This document shows positions 28,000 to 38,749 of a stretch of 64,000 nt of DNA, one piece after another. Within the stretch, counting starts at the first letter, position 1; each line of letters starts with the position of its first letter. Source of the DNA: Polytrichum commune (Eukaryota; Streptophyta; Polytrichopsida; Polytrichales; Polytrichaceae); contig OX485805.1 of assembly GCA_950295325.1 (NCBI GenBank), positions 22,989,501 through 23,053,500 on the forward strand, read 5' to 3'. Made by a program: the position numbers and the translations under genes. Below the pieces are notes generated by a model, which searched no databases, had not been told where the DNA came from, and worked only from the letters and a program-made list of their open reading frames with translations.

Positions 28000-28910
28000 C
28001 ATATTTTATTCTTTACCAAATGTGTAGATGTAGATCAATTACAAGACTTTCTTTCAGGTATAAAATGATCTAAAGTTATAAAATTGGAAAAATATAATAC
28101 AATAAAAGATACATAATTTAATACTTGTGTGGTCATAATGAGCATGTTATTATTTTGATTTGTATTAAAGTACTGAAATTAGGTCTATTGTTCTATATAT
28201 GTCCTATCTATAAGACATGGTAGGTTGAGCAAAGATTTTACTAGGCATGAACATGAGAACCCACTTTCCAACTAGACCATGGCAATTGCAAGAAAGCAAT
28301 AACTTGTTAATTTATCACTAAATTTTACAAAAGAAAAATCAAGCAAACAAGGCCCCAATTTGGACTGTTACTTTGAGAATGACAACCTTTTTTAAGATTG
28401 CAAAGGATGCTCCTTGTTCTAGAATATTTTTCAACGTCGTGTAGGCTCAAACTCACAACTTGAAAATTAACTTTAAACTCAAAATATGAGCTTAAATACA
28501 TATAACCAAAAAATAAAACGAGAAGTAAGTCTTCCATCATCATGCATAATATTTGCATTGGATAAGACAAATAACTAGGGTGTGTTCTATCATAGTAGAA
28601 TCTCAATATATATATGGTCAACACTTCAAATTAACCAGATTCAGAGACTTCAAATCAACCTTGAAAGACTAGAGTAGATGACAAAGAAGGGTTGAAAAGG
28701 AGATAGTAGGAATTATGTAGAAATTAAATTCTAGAAGAACTTTGTGACATGCCGCTAATCCATTGGTCAGGTTCCCAGATGTCCACATTGTTGGAGGCAC
28801 ATGGCATTCCTCTTCTCAATGTGGGAAATATATACAAGAAATATAATGCTTTTGTTTTGACACTCAAAAGTGTCAACCAGATGGATAGCCCGCTATGGGT
28901 ACATGACATC
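28000..28910. other. Non-genic stretch
   Basis: AT-rich DNA without a supported gene. Short frames at 28325-28624 and 28724-28961 have no family resemblance. Confidence 0.4.
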
Positions 28911-29146
28911 CATATGGTATTTGGAAAACCTCGTGGAAATGCTCTACCAGCGCGTTTTTAGAGCACTTCAATATGGTTTACTTCCCCATGCTCTTTAAAC
29001 ACAATATTCATTAAAATGAGAGTATTCCAGTGAATTGAGAGGACATAAAGCAAACTATTAATCCAAGAATGAAATGAAAACCACTGGAAAGTTGTAGAGT
29101 ACAAGTAAAAAAATAACATTTGATTTTCCGCCGTAAATTCCGCGTA

Positions 29147-29421
29147 GCTTCCATTAAAATGAGAGTATGTTAAGCTGGGAAATCGACTCATTTAGGCCGA
29201 CTCAACCTAAATTGACAAAATATTGTCCTCATTTAGGTCGACTCAACCTAAATTGACTAACATAATTGTCCTCATTTAGGTCGACTCAACCTAAATTGAC
29301 AACATAATGTCCTCATTTAGGACGACTCAACCTAAATTGACAAAATATTGTCCTCATTTAGGTCGACTCAACCTAAATGAGTCGATTTCCCAGCTTAACA
29401 TACTCTCATTTTAATGGAAAC
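29147..29421. mobile_element. 275-bp MITE with TA target site and internal hairpin repeats
   Basis: Nearly perfect inverted ends of about 50 bases start G(C/T)TTCCATTAAAATGAGA and are flanked by TA at 29145-29146 and 29422-29423, as in Tc1/mariner (Stowaway-type) elements. Between the ends stand four and a half direct units of 41-43 bases. Each unit contains the small palindrome TTTAGGTCGACTCAACCTAA, so the entire element can fold. A loose copy of the end (CATTAAAATGAGAGTA) lies at 29009. Confidence 0.75.
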
Positions 29422-30573
29422 TACACATCTGAAGTATAATTTCTTATATTTATCAACCTAACATGACTTTTAGGTGTCCGAATGGCCAATATTATTTTGA
29501 GAGGATCCCACTCTCTCAAAATATTGAATATCGTGTTTTCTTTTTTTTTCTTTGTTTTTTTGAGACAGAAGGCCGATAGGCCAACGCCAAAGCACAGGAG
29601 GCAGTTGACCACCTGGCAAGTTTTCCGTCAAGTAGAGAGGAGAAGAATATCATGTTTTCATGTTATGAAGTTGTAAACTTCAAAAATGTCCACATAAGTC
29701 AAAGAAAAACAATCAGATTTTGGATAAAAGAATTCAGGCATGAAATGACAAAGACTTGTCTCTTAGTAACATAGCATAGTGTTTTGTAGCACCTACCAAG
29801 GGATATAGTGAAAACGTGGATTGCTATGTGGAGCCCAAGATTTCTATTTAAGCCAAAGTAACACCTAAATTGGGGTAATAAACCCTGAATTAGTGATCTA
29901 CCGAGGTCAAGTTAGGATAAATTAGCAACAAACTAAACATGGTAGGTGTTGGGAAAACATCCAGTAACATACGGTGTTGATCCCTGCTTTTGAATTTAGC
30001 AACCTCATATAAAATTTGGACCCTTCTGGTTGTTCTGTTCAATATTAAGATACGTGTCCCAGAGCACAATTGAAAAAAGTCTGCAAATCTATAACAGTGG
30101 GAATGGTTGTAGAGCTAGAAAACACATTCAATAAGTTACAGAGCAAACGGTCCCTCTTTCAAGTCAACAGAAAGTTGATGTCCAATTTCTTTACTTTCTT
30201 TCTTTCTAGAGCTACAGAGATGGTCTTCTGTATTCGAGGAAATCTAGGAGCATTTCTCAATCTTCTAAAGAAAGTTTATAGCAGTGGCATCGAAATATGG
30301 AATACAGCATTCTACACTGCCATATCTGATATAATACTTGAAAGAGTACATAAGTTTTTCACATCAGCAATGATGAGAGCTGTTTTGGAGAAGCATATTA
30401 TAACAGCCTTTCAAGGTCCCTCTCATCTTTCTTGTCAACTAAATCTGGAACGTGCCTACAAGTAGGTATGAATTTCTGAAAGACTCTAATAACATTTCCA
30501 AGGATTTCAGGAGAACTATTACAAAAGAGACGCTGGAAGGCTCCATCAAAGGATCACATCAACACACATAATG

Positions 30574-30810
30574 TAAAGAATTTAGATACAGGAGTTACTT
30601 GAGAGAATATCAAGCTTTATTAAAGTGTTGCAGAATGCACCACTGAATCAATCCACAACAGATTAGCAATCTAAGAAAGCAGGACTATCACTCTACTTCA
30701 TGTCGCTCTGTCTACGATCGGAAAGACTAAACTACAATCTGTGCACAATGACAATATAGCTAAACTACTTCTAACAGAAAAGAGTGGATGAAGAATACTT
30801 ACATCCAACA
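30574..30810 (-). repeat. 3' LTR of the copia element
   Basis: 237 bp, identical by eye to 35707-35943. In element orientation it starts TGTTGGATG and ends TTCTTTA, so the terminal dinucleotides are TG and TA and not the usual TG and CA. It carries AATAAA near its end. Confidence 0.95.
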
Positions 30811-30819
30811 CTCCCACTT
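30811..30819 (-). other. Polypurine tract of the copia element
   Basis: AAGTGGGAG lies directly against the 3' LTR on the minus strand. This is the normal place and composition for the plus-strand primer of copia elements. Confidence 0.75.
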
Positions 30820-30880
30820 ATTCTTCAGACTAAAATCTACTCTTGAATGTTCTATCTAAACTAAGCAGATAAACTCCCAC

Positions 30881-33800
30881 TCATTCAGAGGAGAGTGTAG
30901 TCATGCCCATAGCTCGACGGAGCTGTTGAAACCTGTCTCTAGGTAGAGGCTTTGTAAACAAATCGGCAAGCTGAGCATTGGTGTTAATATACACATAATC
31001 AACTTCCTTCTTCTCCCATAATTCACGAACGAAGAAATACTTCAAATCAACATGTTTGGTTCGCCTGTGATAAACTGGATTCTTCACAAGTTGTATAGCA
31101 CCTTGATTGTCACAATGAAGAACAACAGGAAGGGTCATATTACAATTGAGATCAGAAAGGAAACGGGATAGCCAAATGGCCTCTTTAGATGTTTCCGCCA
31201 TCGCGATGAATTCCGAGACCGTGGTAGAATCAGCTACAAAACCCTGTTTGCGGCTTGTCCAAGAAATTATACCGCCCCCAAATAAAAAACAATAGCCAGT
31301 GCGCGATTTCCGATCATCAGTATCACCTGCGAAATCAGCATCTGAAAATCCAACCATCGATAGATTGGTGTTGGAATAGAGAATACCCAAAGAAGTTGTG
31401 CCTCGCAAGTATCGAAAAATGCGTTTGACGGCTTGCCAATGGGATTTTCGTGGGTGAGCTTGAAACTGTGCAACTTTGCTAACAGCATATGCCAAATCAG
31501 GTCGAGTGCAAACAGTAAGGTACATCAAACACCCTATTGCTTGAGAATAATCCTCCTGTATAAGCTCATCCGCAGGGTCATTACAAGCAGACAAAGTCTT
31601 GTTAGCCTCCGCAGGTGTAGTCACCGCATGAGAGTCTTGCATAGAAAACCGGACTAATATGTCCTGGATATACCTGGTTTGATGAATAAATATGTTGTGG
31701 TTGATGGGATTTTGGGAAATTTGAAAACCCACAAAACAATCAACATCTCCGTGCACGACCTTGAAGGTAGTCTCAAGATAGGCCACAATCTCATCAATAT
31801 AGGTTGGTTTCAAAGAACAGATTAAACCATCATCAACCCAGATCCCCAACATGGTGTGGATAGTCCCTGCATTTTGATAAACACAAGGGTCCCCTGAACA
31901 AGGAATGAGATCAAAATGCTTCAAGAAAGCATCAAAAGTCTTGTTCCAATAGCGAGCAGATTGTTTAAGGCCATATAAACTTCGGAGAAGTAAACATACA
32001 TGGTCAGGATAGGTGGAGCTTTGAAACCCCAGAGGCTGAATCATATAGATGGGTTCAACGAGGTCACTATTGAGATAGGCGGTTCCTATATCAAACTGCT
32101 TCATCTTCATTTTGCGTGCTGCGGCAATAGCAAGCATGATGCGAATGGACTGATGCTTGACAACCGGACTATATGTCTCAAAGTAATCGATGCCATGTTT
32201 TTGGGTGAATCCTTTGGCTACTAAACGGGCTTTATACCTGTCAATAGTGCCGTTAGAGTGATACTTGATTTTATAGACCCATTTGCACTGAACTGGTGTT
32301 CTACCTGGTGGCAGGGGAACAAGTTTCCAAGTATTATTGGCCTCCAAAGATTCATACTCACGCTCCATTGCTTTTTTCCACTCGCGAGCTTGATCGGACA
32401 GCAGAGCTTGTCGATAACTTTGGGGTTCAAGAAACTGTGCACCCATAGATGCCATACAGGAAATCGATGGAAGTACCGATGTCGATGTAGAGGCTTCAGG
32501 TGGAGTCGTAATTTTGGATGTAGAGTCCAAAAGGTCTTGTATGCTCCGGAATTTGGGAACAGCAGGTGAACTGGAGTCATGAGGATCAGGATGAAGGGAT
32601 AGAGAGGGAGTAGATGAAATATCAGATGAAGGGTGTGGACATTCATGACCAGAGAAATCATATGGATCATCAGAATCGTATCTGAGATTAGGGGCTTGTG
32701 TATCCAAAGATAGTTCAACGGAGGATTGTGCCACATCTGGTTCCACAGTTGGAATATGATCAGGCACATCTGAAGATGATGAGCTCCCACTGTTTGAGGT
32801 ACCAGGAGAAGATGATGAACTCCCACTGTTTGTGGAAGGAATAATACAATAATCCATAGGTTCCAGGGTGGGGAATAAGGCAAGATTAAACCGTCTGGGA
32901 CGTTCATCAAAATGAACATCATTACTCTCGATAATCTTATCAGAACGTGGATCCCACAAACGATATGCTCGAGAATGAAGACTATAACCCACAAAAATAA
33001 CTGGTCGACTCTTGGGGTCAAGCTTCGTACGCACCTCTTTGTTGATATGAACATAGGCCAGAGAACCAAATACTCGGTAATGTGAGACTGAAGGTTTGTG
33101 AGCAAACCATTTCTCATACGGTGTAACTGAACCAAGTTGTTTGTTCGTTGTCCGATTGAGTAAGTATACAGCACAATTGATAGCTTCTGCCCAAAGATGT
33201 GTAGGAAGAGAGAAAGCATGAAGCATGCTTCGAGCACATTCCATGACTGTTCGGTTATCACGCTCGAGGAAACCATTTTGCTGTGGGGTATAAGTGGCAG
33301 ATAACTCATGATGTATACCATGTTGATCCAGAAAAATAGTGAAATCTTTGTTAAGAAATTCACGACCCTGATCAGTGTGTAATTTCTTCACCTCAATGCC
33401 TTGATCGCGTCGAACAATCTTGACCACCTTTTGAAAGAAAGGGAAGGCAACATCCTTGTTGCTTGCACATAAAACGAATCTGTAACAAGATGTGTCGTCT
33501 TTATACAGAATAAAGTACTGTGCTCCACCGAGGGAAGGGCAAGCGATTTTTCCAGAAGTATCGCCATGCAAGAAAGTACCCACGGGTAGGTTTCGAAGTT
33601 TGTGAACATCTGTAGGATAACTCGCCTTACTGTGCTTGCCTTGCATGCACCCGTGACATAGTTCCTGAGGAATCGTGGTGTTCTCGAGGTTGAAATCTTG
33701 AAGAGAATTTTGTGAACTCATATGCTGGATAGTTTTGTAATTGACGTGTCCCATTCGGAAGTGCCATAGTTGCATGTCATTATAATCTGACCACTTGGAT

Positions 33801-34456
33801 GTATCACTTGGATGTGTCACTAAAGCAACTGAGGATGAGGCTGGAGAGGTTATTGTAGGAGGTACGACTGTCAGAGACAGCTCATACAATTTGTTAACTC
33901 GTTTGCCTTCCATAACCAATTCTCCATTCTTAGTTCGAAACTCACAATTACCAGGTTGAGTAAGGGACTCAGATAGAAATATAATCCCAGCATCGGAAAC
34001 TGTCCCAACAGATAAGAGGTTGCGAGCCAAATCAGGGATATAGATAACATTGCGGAGGATACCTGTTAATTGGCGACCATTGACATGTCTGATGATTTTG
34101 ATATCCCCTCTACCTCTGATCCATATTGTTTTGTTGTCAGCAACAACAACTGGCCAAACTCCTTCATCAACCGAGTTGAAAGTTGTGAACCACTCACGAC
34201 GATTGGTCATATGCTCTGTTGCAGCTGAATCAGCATACCACTTGTCTGAGAGCAGAGAAGATGTTAAAAACGCAGTGGAACAAGTAGAAACCATGAATGC
34301 TATTTCAGGTTCATCATCAGAAGGATGAGTATCTGAGTTATCAGATAAGGTTGTTGTATACATGGCTTCTGCAATATTAGCAGCACTAAGGCCGGAATAG
34401 GGTTTGCCACCGGGTTTGGGAAGAGGTTTTTTGTGAGGTTCTGGACAATCAGCAGT
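30881..34456 (-). CDS. Copia pol polyprotein (protease, integrase, RT, RNase H)
   Basis: The frame continues from gag after one stop codon; its first ATG is at 34363, giving 1160 residues. Protease: DSAATEHM (Asp at about residue 45). Integrase: His-His-Cys-Cys zinc site (WHFRMGH...CHGC), then the D,D,E triad in HGDTSG, HTDQGREF and NGFLERDN. Reverse transcriptase: KARLVAKGFTQ, a QFDIGTAYL motif and the catalytic WVDDG (Tyr usually precedes VDD). RNase H: GFSDADFAGD, TSKEAIWLS and HVDLKYFFVRE, ending in LADLFTKPLPRDRF. No frameshift or stop occurs inside, consistent with recent activity. Whether it is made now depends on passing the stop at 34457-34459. Confidence 0.95.
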   Translation of the reverse strand, partial: TADCPEPHKKPLPKPGGKPYSGLSAANIAEAMYTTTLSDNSDTHPSDDEPEIAFMVSTCSTAFLTSSLLSDKWYADSAATEHMTNRREWFTTFNSVDEGVWPVVVADNKTIWIRGRGDIKIIRHVNGRQLTGILRNVIYIPDLARNLLSVGTVSDAGIIFLSESLTQPGNCEFRTKNGELVMEGKRVNKLYELSLTVVPPTITSPASSSVALVTHPSDTSKWSDYNDMQLWHFRMGHVNYKTIQHMSSQNSLQDFNLENTTIPQELCHGCMQGKHSKASYPTDVHKLRNLPVGTFLHGDTSGKIACPSLGGAQYFILYKDDTSCYRFVLCASNKDVAFPFFQKVVKIVRRDQGIEVKKLHTDQGREFLNKDFTIFLDQHGIHHELSATYTPQQNGFLERDNRTVMECARSMLHAFSLPTHLWAEAINCAVYLLNRTTNKQLGSVTPYEKWFAHKPSVSHYRVFGSLAYVHINKEVRTKLDPKSRPVIFVGYSLHSRAYRLWDPRSDKIIESNDVHFDERPRRFNLALFPTLEPMDYCIIPSTNSGSSSSSPGTSNSGSSSSSDVPDHIPTVEPDVAQSSVELSLDTQAPNLRYDSDDPYDFSGHECPHPSSDISSTPSLSLHPDPHDSSSPAVPKFRSIQDLLDSTSKITTPPEASTSTSVLPSISCMASMGAQFLEPQSYRQALLSDQAREWKKAMEREYESLEANNTWKLVPLPPGRTPVQCKWVYKIKYHSNGTIDRYKARLVAKGFTQKHGIDYFETYSPVVKHQSIRIMLAIAAARKMKMKQFDIGTAYLNSDLVEPIYMIQPLGFQSSTYPDHVCLLLRSLYGLKQSARYWNKTFDAFLKHFDLIPCSGDPCVYQNAGTIHTMLGIWVDDGLICSLKPTYIDEIVAYLETTFKVVHGDVDCFVGFQISQNPINHNIFIHQTRYIQDILVRFSMQDSHAVTTPAEANKTLSACNDPADELIQEDYSQAIGCLMYLTVCTRPDLAYAVSKVAQFQAHPRKSHWQAVKRIFRYLRGTTSLGILYSNTNLSMVGFSDADFAGDTDDRKSRTGYCFLFGGGIISWTSRKQGFVADSTTVSEFIAMAETSKEAIWLSRFLSDLNCNMTLPVVLHCDNQGAIQLVKNPVYHRRTKHVDLKYFFVRELWEKKEVDYVYINTNAQLADLFTKPLPRDRFQQLRRAMGMTTLSSE

Positions 34457-35242
34457 CTAGTGGGCACCTCGTTTCCCGCAATTAAGACACTTCGCTCGAC
34501 TCTTCAGGTCTTTGAGATACTCAACATCCTTTCGATGTTGTTCTTTCCTTGAGAAGCGTTGGCGAGGTGTTGTTGAAGATGCCCCAACAGATCGTGTAAA
34601 AAATGCCTTATCACTGCTTTCATCAAAATGACCTTGCCCCTTTAAGATTGCCTCATGTCGGAGCAAACGCTCTTCAAGAAGATCAGCAGTTTGTTTGGAT
34701 TTATCCACATTCGACCAAGCAGCAATAACGCTGTTATAACTGGGAGGTAGACTCGAAATAATCTTTGCCATAATCATGCTCGGAGTTAGTGGTTCTTTAA
34801 GATCAGCCAGTACCACAGCCATGTTGGTAATATTTTGAACATGAGAGGAAATATCATCAGTCTGACTCATCTTATAATCGTAGAACTTTGCTTGAAGGTT
34901 GAACACATTCTCTTCAGTCTTCTTCAGATGAATCGCATTAAGCTTTGTCCACATTGCATGAGTATCTTGACAGGTGGTAAGCTTACCAAGAATTCGTGTA
35001 GATAAGCTACAGCATAAGAGATATTTTGCTGTTGCATCCTTGTCATCCCAGATTTCTTGTTGTTTGATGTCTTCAGCAGAGGGAACTTGGCCTGTAGGTA
35101 TAACTGGTCGGAGCTCTTCGCCGTTGACCAGGCGAATCAATTTCTTGGCCGCATACATGGTTTCCATTTGGAATTTCCATACAGAGAAACCATCTCCATC
35201 AAAAATCTTGAGGTGTAATTTCTCATTCTGGACAGAGTCCAT
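34457..35242 (-). CDS. Copia gag, ending in a stop inside the zinc knuckle
   Basis: 261 codons from an ATG at 35242. The N-terminal part (starting MDSVQNEKLHLKIFDGDGF) and the central region (ILGKLTTCQDTHAMWTKL) are typical of copia capsid proteins. The C-terminus begins a CCHC knuckle (CLNCGKRGAH), and a TAG stands exactly between its His and the final Cys, which follows in the same frame. Either this copy has a single inactivating nonsense mutation, or the stop is passed by readthrough to set the gag to pol ratio. The exact placement within a conserved motif favours mutation. Confidence 0.93.
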   Translation of the reverse strand: MDSVQNEKLHLKIFDGDGFSVWKFQMETMYAAKKLIRLVNGEELRPVIPTGQVPSAEDIKQQEIWDDKDATAKYLLCCSLSTRILGKLTTCQDTHAMWTKLNAIHLKKTEENVFNLQAKFYDYKMSQTDDISSHVQNITNMAVVLADLKEPLTPSMIMAKIISSLPPSYNSVIAAWSNVDKSKQTADLLEERLLRHEAILKGQGHFDESSDKAFFTRSVGASSTTPRQRFSRKEQHRKDVEYLKDLKSRAKCLNCGKRGAH

Positions 35243-35692
35243 CTCTCAAGGAGAGTGTGACACAATCAGCAACTAAAGCCTACGACACCTGAACCACAAG
35301 GTTTGAGAACATCCAGAATCAAGGAGTGTCTGTCCTAAACAATCAAGAAACATATAATCGGAGAAATTTTGTTATCTCCAGTAATGATCCTATCGAAAAG
35401 CCACTGAGAGTTGCAGGTTTGTAGTAAGAATTTCTATGATCTACTAAAGACCACCGAATCTGCTAAAGACCACCGAATTTGCAGTAACAAATGATTTGCA
35501 GTGTGAGTCGGAGTCGGAGTTCTATCATCTGCTAAAATGGAGCGGGGACTGAGAGTTGAGCGGGGTAGGATTATACCTCGACGGAGGGGATAGCAACTAC
35601 AATCGCTATGGAATTCTCCAATCACAATATGAAGAGCAGATGCTATTGAAGAAATTCAAGAATCGAAAACACCGCGCAGCAGAACAACGGGT

Positions 35693-35706
35693 GTGGGCCC
35701 ATAACC
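35693..35706 (-). other. Primer binding site matching the anticodon arm of initiator tRNA-Met
   Basis: Directly against the 5' LTR, the plus strand reads GTGGGCCCATAACC, which equals the anticodon stem-loop of plant initiator tRNA-Met as I remember it. The usual plant copia site pairs with the 3' end of that tRNA. A match to the inside of the molecule implies priming by a 5' half-tRNA cut near position 39, as described for Drosophila copia. Confidence 0.7.
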
Positions 35707-35943
35707 TAAAGAATTTAGATACAGGAGTTACTTGAGAGAATATCAAGCTTTATTAAAGTGTTGCAGAATGCACCACTGAATCAATCCACAACAGATTAGC
35801 AATCTAAGAAAGCAGGACTATCACTCTACTTCATGTCGCTCTGTCTACGATCGGAAAGACTAAACTACAATCTGTGCACAATGACAATATAGCTAAACTA
35901 CTTCTAACAGAAAAGAGTGGATGAAGAATACTTACATCCAACA
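35707..35943 (-). repeat. 5' LTR of the copia element
   Basis: 237 bp, identical by eye to 30574-30810, followed by the target duplication TAATG at 35944. Transcription of the element starts here and runs leftward. Confidence 0.95.
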
Positions 35944-36479
35944 TAATGCTTTAGAATCTCCTTCCGTAACAATATTGGAGGTAAAACTTAAATTTCACCA
36001 TAATCATGAAGCTCATTGTTTTGATGGGAAACTTGATCTGATTAGATGAAGTTGCAAAAACACAAAAAATTGGTGGATAGTTGAGAGCATAATAATGTAC
36101 TCTTGAGGTGATCAAATTGTGAAAAAATCTCTGGAGATGTGAATACTTCATGAGATATCGAGGATTCCCAATCATGACATTCTATACTTGGAGGTGATAG
36201 AAAATGGCAACAGCTGCATCTTTGAAATTACTTTGCGTAAAAGAAACTCATTTTAGGAAGATCGAATCGTTTGAGATTAAGAGATGTTTTTGGGCATGTA
36301 CACCATCAAGGGTCAACAAAATTCTCTCCGAAGTCAGTTCAAATAGCCCAGTTTCAAACCTTTGAGTTGTGCACACCTCAAACCTTTTACTACAGTTACT
36401 TGCCTTAATAACAAATCGGGTACACACCCCACAGGCTTTTTTCTTCTTAAGAACTGTAGTTCATTACCAATGTTTTGCA

Positions 36480-36522
36480 ATTCACTCCACTTCATCAATT
36501 TTTATTAGATGAAATCTGCCAT
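36480..36522 (-). pseudogene. 5' stub of a deleted membrane-protein gene (left unit)
   Basis: The minus strand from 36522 begins ATGGCAGATTT, like the start of the intact gene at 40560, but two stops follow after five codons. About 20 bases later the sequence jumps to DNA that matches the intron side near 40107 of the right unit. Exon 1 has been deleted between two short similar words. This is a dead paralogue. Confidence 0.6.
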
Positions 36523-38749
36523 CTGGTAAGGTTTGGGTACAAGAGTATTGCTAACAGTGGCACAAATTATAGTGAATTACTTGCGTTACAGAACACACCT
36601 ACATCCCCAAGTTTCCCTGCCACATAAGACCATAGCCCATCAGAATTAGAATTCAAACAGGGTCCACAATCCATCGGAACAAGGATTTTACAAAGGGTCC
36701 ATAGTTTGTCAGAGTAAGTAATTCTCAAAATGTCCAAGCCCATGGAATTAAATAATTCACAAAGGGTCCATATCTCATCAGAAAAAGGAAGTCAAAAGCG
36801 TTTATTAACCATAGCCCATAGGCCATCAAATTATCTTGCTTTTCTAGAACTCGGAGAGATTATATCCAAGCACACCTTCACAGACTGCGGCACCCCTTGC
36901 CACTTGAAGGAACTTCTGGCAATTTGTTACATAAGGAAACATGTGGCCAAGTGGACAAATTTGGGGAATTCAGGGTTAAATGGCCAAAATTTGACCTACA
37001 AGTCTTGCATCACAACAAACGCTCAAAAACAAATTAACAAATCCAAGTTGCAGCGTACTAGACTATCAACCTCTTGCAAAGATATTGATGCACTTATGTA
37101 AATTGCGAACTCCACAATCTCAGGGGATACTTATTCTTGTCTCCATGGCAACATCAGGAGCCGATCTAGCGATGTGATTAGTTGACAGACCCTTAATTTT
37201 TAGGAATCACAAGGTAAACACGCCACTACCACTAAGCATTCCCAGTAGGATTTCACAAAGTGCATTCACTCTAAATCTTCATATGCTAACCTCAACCATC
37301 TGCAGGGAGGTAGCAAATGAGCATTTGGAAGCACATGAAATTATTGACAAGTCTTGCATTTCCCAGACTTCAATGTGTTTCCAAACACAGAGTCCACTTT
37401 GAATCCACTTCAGAGTCCACTCAAACTGCCAGACATGAGTACCACAAAACATTTATTTTTGTTAACAACAGTAACAGTTAGGTACCGAAACCTCTACCTT
37501 ACCAAGTGAGAACTGAGATCATACCAGTGACCTAAAAAAAGATGCAGGAAAGGGAAGACTCTCACCAAGTTCAATCGATGCAGGCGGCCACCTGGAGGCG
37601 CTGGGTAGAACCGATCCTTTAGGAAGCGGCAACAATGTTTGGACGCTTCACATAAATGCTTGGTACTGCATACAGACACAGCAAAAGCAGAATTTTTTCG
37701 AGTATGGCTTTGAAGTAGTTGCCTCACGGCTGGCAGCCCATTTCCATCCACCATAAGGTGGAAATGGTGGCTGGCCAGAAACTTTCAATTATCATGGCCA
37801 CACACGCCGGCCAGAAGATTCTAGCATTTCTAACCACGTGGGGGATGCGAAGGCTTCCGAGGCCGCTTATTGACTTTTTGATTTTTCTAATAAACTATGT
37901 AGCAGCCTCCTCGAGAGAAGCTGGGGTAACAGTGTTACTTATAAGATGACAAGCCGTATATGATATTTGGAAATCCTGTGGTAATGCTCTGAGTATGCAC
38001 TGGTAGAGCACTTCAATATGATCTCGCAATAATTCTTCAACATGCTCTTATGTTATACAGCTGTGAACTTCAAAAATATACACATACGTCAAAGGAAAAC
38101 AAACAGATTTTGCACAGGAGTAGAATTAGGGCCTGAAGTGACAAAGAGTTGTCTCCTGGTAACATATGGTGCTGATCCCTTGCTTTTGACTTAGTGTATT
38201 CTTATGAAGTTTGGACCCCTCCATTTGTTCAGTTCAGTACTAGTACACACGTCACAGAGCACAAATCGTGAACGACTGCGAAACTTGCAAATCTATAACA
38301 TTGGTACCGAGTAATTGTAGAGCTAGTAAACCCATTCGATAAGTTACAAGGCCAACAGGCCCACTTCTACGTCAACAGAAAGTTGATGTTCATTAGGTTC
38401 TTTTATTTTCTGGTAGAGCTAGACGGTCTTCAGTATTCAAGGAAATCAGCAAGCTTTGTCAATCTCCTAGCAAGTCTATAGCAGTGGCATTGAGACACGG
38501 AAAACGGCATGTTGCACTTCTACTTCTGATCATATAATGTCTGAAAAGAGTACATCAATTATTCACATTGGCAAAAGTCGATGACATAACATAACATAGC
38601 ATAACAGCCTAGCAAGTTCCATGTCATGTTTCTTATCAACTAAATCTGGAACGTGCCTACAACAAGATATGGATTACTGGAAGACTAGACTAATTGCATA
38701 CCTATCTACAAAGATTTCTACTTGCCTTTAGCCTCTGAGAATTGGCCAC

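Larger units (their letters stand above)
30574..35943 (-). mobile_element. Full-length Ty1/copia retrotransposon, minus orientation
   Basis: 5370 bp, bounded by identical 237-bp LTRs and the 5-bp target duplication TAATG (30569-30573 and 35944-35948). Order along the minus strand is LTR, primer binding site, gag, protease, integrase, reverse transcriptase, RNase H, polypurine tract, LTR. Integrase before reverse transcriptase defines copia. Base-identical LTRs mean a very recent insertion. Gag and pol share one reading frame, broken by one TAG in the gag zinc knuckle. No other disruption is visible. Confidence 0.97.
28915..37960. repeat. Diverged tandem duplication, left unit (decayed)
   Basis: About 28915-30540 matches 37965-38720, and about 36430-37950 matches 40490-42090, all in direct orientation and in the same order. 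The middle of this unit has lost most of the membrane-protein gene that the right unit keeps, and the copia element inserted there. Without the copia element the left unit is about 3.7 kb, near the 4.1 kb of the right unit. Divergence is much higher than between the protease blocks, so this duplication is older. Confidence 0.7.

Noticed and set aside
29190-29395. CRISPR-like array
   Set aside because: Plant nuclear DNA; units are back-to-back without unique spacers and lie between transposon inverted ends.
32221-33363. 380-codon frame inside the copia element
   Set aside because: Out-of-frame shadow of the integrase and linker region; the main pol frame carries all motifs.
37494-37754. 86-codon minus frame
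   Set aside because: Matches the DNA that became the 376-bp repeat, where the frame is not kept.
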